From JBBSTY01 sp038235385 (GTDB lineage: Bacteria > Actinomycetota > Acidimicrobiia > Acidimicrobiales > Acidimicrobilacustridaceae), in assembly GCA_038235385.1 (NCBI GenBank), contig JBBSTY010000017.1, positions 1 through 39,948 of the forward strand: a stretch of DNA of 39,948 bases, given 5' to 3'. The notes beneath the pieces are model-generated. The model saw only the letters and a list, made by a program, of their open reading frames with translations, had not been told where the DNA came from and searched no databases. This document shows positions 23,855-30,792 of this stretch, in pieces. Both the position numbers and the translations under genes were made by a program. Every line of letters starts with the position of its first letter. Position 1 is the first letter of the stretch.

Positions 23855-24493
23855 GTGCTCATCCCCACCGTCATCGAATCCAGCTCGCGTGGCGAGCGTG
23901 CCTACGACATCTACTCGCGCCTGCTCCGCGAGCGCATCATCTTCCTGGGTTCGGCCATCGACGACCAGGTCGCCAACCTCGTCGTCGCCCAGCTCCTCTT
24001 CCTGGAGTCCGAGGACGCCGAGAAACCGATCAACATCTACATCAACTCGCCCGGCGGCGACATGATCGGGCTGTTCGCCATCGCCGACACCATGTCGTTC
24101 CTCCATCCGCCGGTGGCCACCACGTGCGTCGGCCAGGCCGCATCGGCGGCGGCCGTGATCCTCGCTGCGGGCACGCCCGGCCTGCGCGCCGCGCTGCCGA
24201 ACGCCCGGGTCCTCATCCACCAGCCCCACGGTGGCGTCCAGGGTCAGTCCACCGACCTCGAGATCCAGGTTCGCGAGACCGTCGTCATGCGCGATCTCAT
24301 GGTCGACCTGCTGGCCACGGCGACGAACCAGTCACGCGAGCGCATCCTCGCCGACATCGATCGGGACTACATCCTGCGGGGCCAGGCCGCCGTCGACTAC
24401 GGCCTGATCGACGACGTGATCACCCAACGCCAGCTTCACGCCGTGACCGCGATCGCTGCCGGCTACGCCTCGACGGCGCAACGCTCGGGCTGA
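23855..24493 (+). CDS. clpP: ATP-dependent Clp protease proteolytic subunit, ClpP2-like, orphan
   Basis: ClpP forms barrel-shaped rings that degrade proteins fed by Clp ATPases. The 212-residue sequence has the full catalytic triad: Ser97 in CVGQAASAAAVILAAG, His122 in ARVLIHQPHGG and Asp171 in DIDRDYIL. INSPGGDM and the handle-helix region are conserved. The motif GQAASAAA, rather than AASMG, resembles actinobacterial ClpP2 subunits, which usually pair with ClpP1. Here no second clpP, clpX or clpC gene is adjacent. GTG 23855 has a strong AGGAGG 5 nt upstream. Operator palindromes of the divergent ArsR lie about 90 nt upstream. The 3' end overlaps the acyltransferase gene on the other strand by 31 nt. 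Confidence 0.94.
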   Translation: MLIPTVIESSSRGERAYDIYSRLLRERIIFLGSAIDDQVANLVVAQLLFLESEDAEKPINIYINSPGGDMIGLFAIADTMSFLHPPVATTCVGQAASAAAVILAAGTPGLRAALPNARVLIHQPHGGVQGQSTDLEIQVRETVVMRDLMVDLLATATNQSRERILADIDRDYILRGQAAVDYGLIDDVITQRQLHAVTAIAAGYASTAQRSG

Positions 24494-25704
24494 CGAGGCG
24501 CCCGGGTCGGGAGCTCGAACCGCGCGAAGACGAAGACGAGGACGGCAAGGACCGCGCCGGGGAGCACCAGCCACAGCGGGCGCTGCCACCACCATCCGGC
24601 ATCAGCGACGCGGCCGAGCTCGTAGCCGAGGAGCTGGTAGATGCCGATGGCGGCGACGAGCGCGGTCATGTGCCACGTGAACACGGTCATGGCCACGGCG
24701 TTGACCGCCACGGTGGCCGACCAGACCCGCCGGCCCGCCAGCCACGCCTCGGCGCTGGGGCGCAGCAGCAGGACGATCCCGACCTGGAACACGGCCAGCG
24801 CGGCGATGCACGGGGTGGTGGGGAACATGTTCGAGCTCTCGCCTGCCAGCGACACCATGGAGTGCGGGTACACACCGAGGTTGGTCAGCACCACGAGTGC
24901 GGCGAGTCCGCCGAGCACCATCGCCCACAGCCGCCGGGAACCGCCGCCCACCAGGGTGCCGTCGCGCCAGAAGTACCCCAACTGGTGGACGAACAGCCAC
25001 ACCAGGGCCGAGGTGACCAGGCCGAGGGCGTCGATGCCGGTCTGCAGCCGGACGAGCTCGACGACGGCCAGGGCGCTGAGCAACGCCACGAGCGTGAGCT
25101 CGCGGCCGGCTCGGTGGAGTCGGATCGTGATCGGAGCGAGGACGACGACGCCGGTGTAGACCCCGAGGAACCACAGCGGCACGAACACGACCATGCCCCA
25201 GTGCGTGACCCCGGAGTAGCCGGGGAGCATCGCTCGGGCGAGGAGGTCACCGACCAACCAGACACCGACGTAGATCGCGACCGGTTTGGCGAGCCGGCGC
25301 AGGCGGCCGACGAGGAACGCCCGAGCACCGCCGCCCCTGCGTTCGACCGCCTCGAACGACGCGAGGTTGGCGAAGCCGCCGACGAAGAAGAAGACGGGCA
25401 TGATCTGCAGCACCCAGGTCGCGAGCCAGAGACCGGGGATGTCGCCGATGGGGTTGGGCATCCCGAGCGACCCGTCGTCGTTCCACTGGGTGATGGAGAA
25501 GACCCAATGCCACAGCACGACGACGACGATGCTGAGCGCTCGGAGGAAGTCGACGTAGCGGTCCCGTGACGCCGGGGTGTTGTCGACCAGCGTGGCGACC
25601 GACAGCGAGACATCGTCGATGGGTGGCGAACCGGTCGCGGTCGACGGGTCCGCGGAGCTCGTTCGACGGTGGGAGCGCGGCGTGCGGGACAGGGTCTTGG
25701 TCAT
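24463..25704 (-). CDS. Acyltransferase family 3 membrane protein
   Basis: A 413-residue integral membrane protein of the acyltransferase-3 (OafA/NodX) family, which transfers acyl groups to sugars or lipids across the membrane. After a disordered N-terminus of about 45 residues comes RDRYVDFLRALSIVVVVLWHW, carrying the conserved Arg and catalytic-type His66. About ten hydrophobic helices follow, including MPVFFFVGGFANLASF and LWFLGVYTGVVVLAP, with TVFTWHMTALVAAIGIY near the end. No SGNH domain is attached. ATG 25704 is preferred over GTG 25713. The acceptor is unknown; an envelope polysaccharide or glycolipid is likely from the family. It converges with clpP with overlapping 3' ends. Confidence 0.9.
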   Translation of the reverse strand: MTKTLSRTPRSHRRTSSADPSTATGSPPIDDVSLSVATLVDNTPASRDRYVDFLRALSIVVVVLWHWVFSITQWNDDGSLGMPNPIGDIPGLWLATWVLQIMPVFFFVGGFANLASFEAVERRGGGARAFLVGRLRRLAKPVAIYVGVWLVGDLLARAMLPGYSGVTHWGMVVFVPLWFLGVYTGVVVLAPITIRLHRAGRELTLVALLSALAVVELVRLQTGIDALGLVTSALVWLFVHQLGYFWRDGTLVGGGSRRLWAMVLGGLAALVVLTNLGVYPHSMVSLAGESSNMFPTTPCIAALAVFQVGIVLLLRPSAEAWLAGRRVWSATVAVNAVAMTVFTWHMTALVAAIGIYQLLGYELGRVADAGWWWQRPLWLVLPGAVLAVLVFVFARFELPTRAPRQPERCAVEA

Positions 25705-25809
25705 GGGTCCCACGATGGGCGACCGGGCGCGTCGGTCTCAACGGTGGATCCCCCCAGATGTCGGTGGGGACGAGACCGGACCCGGCCGCCACCGGCCGGG
25801 ATGCGGTGA

Positions 25810-26352
25810 TCAGGTGGTGACGGTCAGGCTCGAGGCACGGTGGTCGGCGGCGAGGTGGAAGGTCGCGGTCGGGGGGACCTCGAGGGGAGGGTTCGGATCT
25901 GCCAGGACGGCGGCGGCGTGGGCGCGGTCGTCGTCGTCGAGGGCACGGGTGTCGGCGCACCACTCGACCGTGTTGGCGTTCGGGTCCTCGGTGTAGATCG
26001 ATCGACAGAAGCCGTGGTCGATCTCGACGACGTCGAGGCCGGTGCGCAACCACCGGTCGGTGCACGAGCCGAGATCATCGAGCTCGGCCGCGAACGCGAG
26101 GTGGTTGACCCAACCCGGTACGCCGATCCCGTTCGAGATCGACGCATCGAAGGGGCCGATGGTGTCGTCGTGGAGATCCCAGAACGCGATCATGCCGTCG
26201 CCGCCCGTGTCGTAGAAGATGTGCTTGGCCCACCCGCCGGTGGGCGTCGGGGCCACCACCGCCTTCACCAGCTCGAAGCCCATGGCCTCGGTGTAGAAGC
26301 GGTGGGTCGCTGCCATGTCGTTGGTCGCCAGCGCGAGGTGGTGGAAAGCCAT
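25810..26352 (-). CDS. VOC (glyoxalase/dioxygenase fold) family protein
   Basis: The 180-residue protein is a vicinal-oxygen-chelate fold. MAFHHLALATNDMAATHRFYTEAMGFELVKAV shows the first module with metal-ligand-type His; GVPGWVNHLAFAAELDDLGSCTDRWL shows the second, also with His; SIYTEDPNANTVEWC ends with the typical Glu. This set of His/Glu residues suggests a bound metal, but the reaction (lyase, dioxygenase or resistance protein) cannot be inferred. A long C-terminal extension (about 145-180) follows. ATG 26352 has a GGGGGA 6 nt upstream. A candidate structured RNA lies directly upstream on the same strand, so the mRNA leader and that RNA may overlap. Confidence 0.88.
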   Translation of the reverse strand: MAFHHLALATNDMAATHRFYTEAMGFELVKAVVAPTPTGGWAKHIFYDTGGDGMIAFWDLHDDTIGPFDASISNGIGVPGWVNHLAFAAELDDLGSCTDRWLRTGLDVVEIDHGFCRSIYTEDPNANTVEWCADTRALDDDDRAHAAAVLADPNPPLEVPPTATFHLAADHRASSLTVTT

Positions 26353-26369
26353 GATGTCCCCCTGGATCG

Positions 26370-26472
26370 CCCGTCGCTCCGCAGCGCCGGGAACCCCGAC
26401 AGGTTCGCGCGTCGCAGCCCTGGCTGCTGCCTGGGGTGCCCCCGGACCTCGCGGGTGGGTCGGCGCGACAGG
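26370..26472 (-). ncRNA. Candidate SRP (4.5S-like) RNA
   Basis: On the minus strand this 103-nt segment can fold into one long imperfect hairpin: CC.GTCGC pairs with GCGAC.GG at the base, then GCGCC/GGCGC, CGAC/GTCG and CGCG/CGCG. Its apex contains GAGGTCCGG and GGCAGCAGCC, each one base from the conserved helix-8 sequences CAGGTCCGG and GGAAGCAGCC of bacterial SRP RNA. The usual GGAA tetraloop is replaced by GGGG-GCA-CCCC, a longer apical stem. The 3' side continues GCAGCCAGGGC..GACGCG, similar to the E. coli 4.5S sequence. No promoter or U-tract is clear, and the 5' arm is short. A GC-rich chance fold remains possible. Confidence 0.42.
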
Positions 26473-26478
26473 TCCGGC

Positions 26479-26484
26479 TACGGT
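26479..26484 (+). promoter_or_regulatory. -10 element of a probable leaderless transcript (gene at 26493)
   Basis: TACGGT ends 8 nt before GTG 26493, with no ribosome site in between. Confidence 0.45.
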
Positions 26485-26492
26485 CGCTCGTC

Positions 26493-27530
26493 GTGGGAGC
26501 GACGCGCACGCCGATCTGGGCCGCGATCGCCGGGGTGCTGATGGGCTCGGCGATCGCCGCCGCCCTGGTGGCCGGCGGGGCGCTGCGCGTCCCGGTCGCC
26601 CGGGACTACACCGATGCCAGCGCGCCGTTCCTCGAGGCGTGGGAGCGCAGCCGCACCGGCACCTTCGTGGTCTCCTCCGAGTTCCGGCGAACGCTCCGGG
26701 ACGGCCGCACGCTCTTCTCGGCGAGCGAACTGGCGCAGCGCCCACCGGATCGCATCGCACGTCAGTTCGGCGGTGTCGACGGCCGGATCGACGGTCGTCC
26801 TGTCGTCTGCTCGACCGACCAGAACGATCGCTACTCGTGCGTGACCGGCGAGGCCACCGTGGGGCCCTTCTCCGAGACGATCCGCTCCGAGCTCGACACG
26901 TTCCGGTCGTACTTCACGACGCCTGACCCTGCGCTCTACCAGGTCATCCGGGCGCCCGACGCCGACTGCTTCGAGCTGATCCAGCAGATCGCCTACCCGG
27001 ATCCCACCTACGGCCGCTACACCAAGATGTGCTTCGACCCGCCGACCGGCGCCCTGCGTCTGCTCGAGCGGCGCCTCGACAGCGGCGTGGTCGAGACGCT
27101 CGAGGCGCAGGCGATCCGCACCGAGGTCACCGACGGTGACTTCAACCTCGACCAGGACGATGCCTTCGACGTGCGCATGGACCTCGGCGCCACGCCTGAA
27201 TCCTCGGCGGTGCCGGGATCGGCGCCTCCCGGTTCGGATGCTCCCGATGGCGCCACGTCCGGCGTGGAGGGGGCAGCCGACGACCCGGTGCCGTCGGTCG
27301 ACCAGCTCGAACCGCTCAGCAACGAGGACCTGGTGCGCTCGGGGTCCGACGCGGTTCGGTCGGGCCGGACGGTGGACCCGTACGTCGCCGTGCTGGCGGC
27401 GCGGCTCGGGGACGGAACGTTCAGCATCAACGACTCGGTGTGGCGCCGAGCGGACGGATCGGTCGACGATCTCGCCGAACCGATGGTGCTCGACCTGCTC
27501 CGGCGTGGGGTGTACCTCCCGCCACCGTGA
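26493..27530 (+). CDS. Hypothetical secreted or membrane-anchored protein, 345 residues
   Basis: I do not recognise this family. GTG 26493 begins a protein with one N-terminal hydrophobic segment (about 8-29, IWAAIAGVLMGSAIAAALVAGG), so it is exported or anchored with the rest outside. Residues of about 40-215 look like a beta-rich domain: FVVSSEFRRTLRDGRTLFSASELAQRPPDRIARQFGG, CSTDQNDRYSCVTGE, CFELIQQI....YGRYTKMCFDPPTGALRLLERR. The four cysteines (CST, SCV, DCF, MCF) could form two disulfides. The pattern of strand pairs around 'Y.KMCFD..TGAL' resembles lipid-binding LolA/LprG-like folds, but this is only an impression. A Ser/Pro/Gly/Asp linker (about 228-262) precedes a short helical C-terminal domain. 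A hairpin follows at 27561. Confidence 0.75.
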   Translation: MGATRTPIWAAIAGVLMGSAIAAALVAGGALRVPVARDYTDASAPFLEAWERSRTGTFVVSSEFRRTLRDGRTLFSASELAQRPPDRIARQFGGVDGRIDGRPVVCSTDQNDRYSCVTGEATVGPFSETIRSELDTFRSYFTTPDPALYQVIRAPDADCFELIQQIAYPDPTYGRYTKMCFDPPTGALRLLERRLDSGVVETLEAQAIRTEVTDGDFNLDQDDAFDVRMDLGATPESSAVPGSAPPGSDAPDGATSGVEGAADDPVPSVDQLEPLSNEDLVRSGSDAVRSGRTVDPYVAVLAARLGDGTFSINDSVWRRADGSVDDLAEPMVLDLLRRGVYLPPP

Positions 27531-27949
27531 TCCGGGGACCGCGACCCGGCCCGAAAACGAGCGACACCGCCCGGCGGGAGGCGGTGTCGCGAGCGAGAGC
27601 GTGCGGGATGCCACGACAACCCAGTCTGTCGTGAGACGTCCTGGCGGCGATGTGTTGGCAGGAACCTGACGGTTCCCCCGCGCCCTCCCGCCGTTGTCAG
27701 TGGGGGCGATGCCACTGACAGTTGTAATCGTCGGCCGATCGGTGACGGAACTTGAGCGATCTCTCGACCGATCGGGTGACGGGCTCGTCGATGGGACCGA
27801 TCCACGCCCGGCGCGACGGATCGCCTGGCGCCGCCGAGCACGGTGGGCGAAGCTGATCGCCCCGTTGCTCGTCGGCTCGATGCCGGAGCACCGACGACAG
27901 GAAGGCAGCGACGTGGCAGATCGACGGTCGTCAGCGGAGGGTTCCGTCC
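27531..27949. other. Hairpin-rich intergenic region of 419 nt
   Basis: No credible gene was found here. Within 160 nt it holds four inverted repeats: an 11-bp stem at 27561-27590, CACGACA/TGTCGTG (27612-27618 with 27627-27633, 8-nt loop), GGAACC-TGAC-GGTTCC (27661-27676), and TGTCAGTGG/CCACTGACA (27695-27703 with 27712-27720, 8-nt loop). A short sequence, CCGATCGG(G)TGAC, occurs twice further on (near 27735 and 27767). The first stem is probably a terminator; the others have no assigned role and could belong to a small RNA or a leader for the gene at 27950. Confidence 0.5.
27561..27590 (+). terminator. Terminator-like hairpin after the gene ending at 27530
   Basis: GCGACACCGCC pairs perfectly with GGCGGTGTCGC (11 bp, 8-nt loop), 30 nt after the stop codon. 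There is no U-tract. Confidence 0.65.
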
Positions 27950-28153
27950 GTGTTCCTCGGTGACGATCTGCTGCCCTGGCTCACCCTCGCGCTCGGAGGC
28001 GCCCTGGCCGTCGGGACCCTGCTCGCACTGGTGCGTCCGCCGGTGGACCCTCGAGACGACGATCTGTCGCGTCCGCCGCTGGCCCGGAGCATCATCATGA
28101 TCACGATCGGGGCCATCGCCGCCATCTGGGGACTCGCCAGCCTCCTGACCTGA
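27950..28153 (+). CDS. Small two-helix membrane protein, 67 residues
   Basis: The GTG start at 27950 follows GGAGGG with a 9-nt spacer. The protein begins MFLGDDLLPWLTLALGGALAVGTLLALV (helix at about 8-28), then a short polar loop RPPVDPRDDDLSRPP, then a second helix (about 44-66, ARSIIMITIGAIAAIWGLASLL). The loop is Asp/Pro-rich, with two helices of nearly equal length. I recognise no named family, though similar small proteins occur near transporter and electron-transfer genes in actinobacteria. It lies 156 nt before livG-like genes; a -10-like TACCGT in the gap means they need not be co-transcribed. Confidence 0.72.
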   Translation: MFLGDDLLPWLTLALGGALAVGTLLALVRPPVDPRDDDLSRPPLARSIIMITIGAIAAIWGLASLLT

Positions 28154-28219
28154 GGACGACCGCACGACCCACGCGGGTCGGGCAGCTCCGCCGCGCCGCG
28201 ACGGGAACCCGGGATCGGC

Positions 28220-28225
28220 TACCGT
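28220..28225 (+). promoter_or_regulatory. Probable -10 element of the livG-livF pair
   Basis: TACCGT would give a leader of about 80 nt before GTG 28310, containing a purine-rich GAGAGGGAGAGGGGGAG stretch as ribosome site. No clear -35. Confidence 0.4.
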
Positions 28226-28309
28226 CGGTGAACAGCGTTCATCGGGGATGATCGGTGGTCGAGCCGTCGCCTCGAGCCTCGGGGAGAACGAGAGGGAGAG
28301 GGGGAGTCG

Positions 28310-29098
28310 GTGCCGGAGACGATCGTCCGGTCGCACGACGCCGACGGGGCAACCGGTGAGCCACGCCTGAAGGCGCGGGGACTGGGAGTCAGCTTCGGCG
28401 GTGTGCGAGCGGTGATGGACCTGTCGCTCGACGTCGGCGAGGCGCAGTTGGTCGGGCTCATCGGACCGAACGGAGCGGGCAAGACCACGACGATCGACGC
28501 CTTGACCGGTTTCACCCGCCACGACGGTCGGGTCTCGGTGAACGGCGTCGACCTGACCACGGCCGCGCCGCACGTCCGCGCCGCGTCCGGTCTCACCCGC
28601 ACGTGGCAGTCCCTGGAGCTCTTCGACGACCTGACCGTGGAGGAGAACCTGCGGGTCGCGGCTGAACGGCCGTCGCTCGCGTCGACCCTCGGCGACCTGG
28701 TGCGTCCGACGCGAGCGCGTTCGGCGGACGGCGTGGCGTGGGCCATCGACGTGCTCGGCCTGGCGGACGTCGCGCAGGCCTACCCGCCGCAGCTCTCGCT
28801 CGGCCGCCAGAAGCTCGTGGCCGTCGCCCGCGGACTGGCCGGTCGACCATCGGTTCTGTTGCTCGACGAGCCCGCCGCCGGCCTGGACAGCTCGGAGAGC
28901 CTGGCCCTCGGGGCCACGCTGCAACGCATCATCGAGCACGGCACCTCGATCCTGTTGATCGACCACGACATGGCGCTCGTGCTCGGCGTCTGCGACCACC
29001 TCTACGTGCTCGACTTCGGCCGACTCATCGCCGACGGGCCCCCCGCTCGGGTGCGCGACGACCCCCGGGTCGTCGCCGCGTACCTGGGAACGACGTGA
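28310..29098 (+). CDS. ABC transporter ATP-binding protein, LivG type
   Basis: A 262-residue ATPase of the branched-chain amino acid (HAAT) ABC family. Walker A is GPNGAGKT (about 52-59), the signature is LSLGRQK (about 162-168, where LSGGQ/LSYGQ is usual), Walker B VLLLDEP (about 182-188), and the switch His lies in LLIDHDMALVLGVCDHLYVLDFG, the LivG-type motif. Family members pair with LivF, two membrane subunits and a periplasmic binding protein. Here the membrane and binding subunits are absent nearby, so the pair may serve a transporter encoded elsewhere. The substrate could be an amino acid, urea or another small amide/organic acid. The stop overlaps the next start (GTGA). Confidence 0.9.
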   Translation: MPETIVRSHDADGATGEPRLKARGLGVSFGGVRAVMDLSLDVGEAQLVGLIGPNGAGKTTTIDALTGFTRHDGRVSVNGVDLTTAAPHVRAASGLTRTWQSLELFDDLTVEENLRVAAERPSLASTLGDLVRPTRARSADGVAWAIDVLGLADVAQAYPPQLSLGRQKLVAVARGLAGRPSVLLLDEPAAGLDSSESLALGATLQRIIEHGTSILLIDHDMALVLGVCDHLYVLDFGRLIADGPPARVRDDPRVVAAYLGTT

Positions 29099-29820
29099 GT
29101 CCGAACGCAGGACCGCTGCTCGACCTGGTCGGGTTGCACGCGGGCTACGACGGCATCGCCGTGGTGCGCGACCTGACCCTGTCGGTGTCGGTCGGGGAGA
29201 TCGTGGCGCTCCTCGGACCGAACGGCGCAGGGAAGACGACCACGCTCCTCACCATCTCGGGCCTCCTCGCGCCGTTGGCCGGCACCATCGATGTCCTCGG
29301 CGGCGGCCCGCCGTCGACGCGGCGCCCCCAGGAGGTCGCCCGCCGCGGTGTCGCCCACGTCCCGGAGCACCGGTCGCTCTTCTACGACCTGACCGTTCGA
29401 GAGAACCTGCGTCTCGGCGCCGTCGGCCGTGGCGTGGACCTCGATCGCGTCTTCGAGTACTTCCCGGCGTTGTCGAAGCTGCTCGACCGGCGAGCCGGGC
29501 TCCTCTCGGGTGGCGAGCAGCAGATGCTGGCGTTGGGACGGGCACTGGTCGGCAACCCCCGTCTGCTGATGGTGGACGAGATGAGCCTCGGCCTGGCGCC
29601 CATCGTCGTGGAAGGCCTGCTGCCGGTGCTCCGCCGGATCAGCGACGAGACCGGCGCCGGGATCGTGCTCGTCGAGCAGCACGTGAACCTCGCACTCGAG
29701 CTCGCCGACCGCGCCTACGTGCTCAACCACGGCGATCTGGTCCTCTCGGGCGCGGCCGACGAGCTCGCTGCCCGTTCGGACCTGCTCGAATCGACCTACC
29801 TCGGCGCCCGGTCCCTGTGA
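29095..29820 (+). CDS. ABC transporter ATP-binding protein, LivF type
   Basis: The 241-residue partner ATPase of the LivG-type protein. It shows GPNGAGKTTTLLTISGLL (Walker A, about 41-48), RGVAHVPEHRSLFYDLTVRENLRLGA (Q-loop region with the LivF-type PE.R..F..LTV..NL), LSGGEQQMLALGRALVGNPRLLMVDEMSLGLAP (signature and Walker B) and VLVEQHVNLALELADRAYVLNHGDLVLSG (switch His). GTG 29095 overlaps the livG-like stop by four bases, so the two are co-translated. An inverted repeat at 29848-29883 follows and could end the transcript. Confidence 0.92.
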   Translation: MSPNAGPLLDLVGLHAGYDGIAVVRDLTLSVSVGEIVALLGPNGAGKTTTLLTISGLLAPLAGTIDVLGGGPPSTRRPQEVARRGVAHVPEHRSLFYDLTVRENLRLGAVGRGVDLDRVFEYFPALSKLLDRRAGLLSGGEQQMLALGRALVGNPRLLMVDEMSLGLAPIVVEGLLPVLRRISDETGAGIVLVEQHVNLALELADRAYVLNHGDLVLSGAADELAARSDLLESTYLGARSL

Positions 29821-29847
29821 CCGCCACCGTGCGACCGGTCGACGTGA

Positions 29848-29883
29848 ACCCTTTCCGGATCAGAGAAAAACGCTCGAAAGGGT
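29848..29883. promoter_or_regulatory. Inverted repeat between livF-like gene and aqpZ
   Basis: ACCCTTTC (29848-29855) and GAAAGGGT (29876-29883) are perfect 8-bp arms around a 20-nt spacer containing AGAGAAAAACG, which is unusually AT-rich for this genome. It may be an operator/promoter of aqpZ or a terminator of livF. Confidence 0.4.
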
Positions 29884-29944
29884 GTCCGCGCCCGGCGAAG
29901 TCGTGGATGATGGCACCGTCGATCGGACAACCGAGGGAGTGGCC

Positions 29945-30724
29945 ATGACACTCGTGCGACGCTTGGCGGCGGAGTTCGTGGGAACGTTCGTGCTGGTGCT
30001 CGGCGGGTGCGGCAGCGCCGTGATCGCCGCCAAGTTCGTGGGGCCCGACGGTGCGAACACCGGACTCGGCATCGGGTTCCTGGGGGTGGCCCTGGCGTTC
30101 GGTCTCACCGTGGTGGTCATGGTCTACGCGTTCGGCCACGTGTCGGGCGGTCACTTCAACCCGGCGGTGACGCTCGGGCTCGCCGCCGCCCGTCGCTTCG
30201 ATTGGAAGGACGCCATCCCCTACGTGGTCGCGCAGGTTGCGGGCGGCATCGCGGCGGCGGCGGTGCTGTGGGTGATCGCCATCAACAAGAAGGGCATGAC
30301 CGCCGATCTGCTTCGGGAGGGCGGGTTCGCCGCCAACGGCTACGGGGACCACTCCCCGGGTGGGTACGCGCTCATCGCCGGGCTCATCGCCGAGATCGTG
30401 CTGACGGCGATCTTCCTGATCGTCATCATGGGCGTCACCGACGCCCGTGCGCCGAAGGGCTTCGCGGCGTTGGCGATCGGTCTCACGCTGACGCTGATCC
30501 ACCTCGTGTGCATCCCGATCACCAACACCTCGGTGAACCCGGCGCGTTCCACGGGGCCCGCGCTGTTCGTAGGTGGATGGGCCATCTCGCAGCTCTGGCT
30601 GTTCTGGGTGGCGCCGATCATCGGCGGGGTGCTCGGCGCGCTGGCCTACCAGATCATCGCCGGGGCATCGCCTGCAGAGCAGGGCCCGGAACCCGAGGCC
30701 CTCGAGTTCGCCGACGGCTCGTAG
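29945..30724 (+). CDS. aqpZ: Aquaporin Z, water channel
   Basis: A 259-residue six-helix channel with the two NPA motifs SGGHFNPAVTLG (NPA 72-74) and NTSVNPARSTGPAL (NPA 198-200). The selectivity-filter residues of E. coli AqpZ are all present: Phe52 in AFGLTV, His186 in LIHL, Thr195 in TNTSVNPA and Arg201 next to the second NPA. This combination is that of a strict water channel and not a glycerol facilitator. A loop at about 113-138 (NKKGMTADLLREGGFAANGYGDHSPGG) is longer than in E. coli and resembles other actinobacterial forms. ATG 29945 follows GAGGGAG with a short spacer. The gene probably has its own promoter after the inverted repeat upstream. Confidence 0.96.
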   Translation: MTLVRRLAAEFVGTFVLVLGGCGSAVIAAKFVGPDGANTGLGIGFLGVALAFGLTVVVMVYAFGHVSGGHFNPAVTLGLAAARRFDWKDAIPYVVAQVAGGIAAAAVLWVIAINKKGMTADLLREGGFAANGYGDHSPGGYALIAGLIAEIVLTAIFLIVIMGVTDARAPKGFAALAIGLTLTLIHLVCIPITNTSVNPARSTGPALFVGGWAISQLWLFWVAPIIGGVLGALAYQIIAGASPAEQGPEPEALEFADGS

Positions 30725-30792
30725 CAGCGCCGATCGGGTGGGCCCAGGCTCCACGATGCGCCCGCGTCGAGTCCGGACAGGTAGAAACGATC

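Noticed and set aside
26401..26460. Reading the SRP-like region as part of the VOC coding frame
   Set aside because: The frame is open upstream of ATG 26352, but VOC homology starts at that Met and a ribosome site precedes it.
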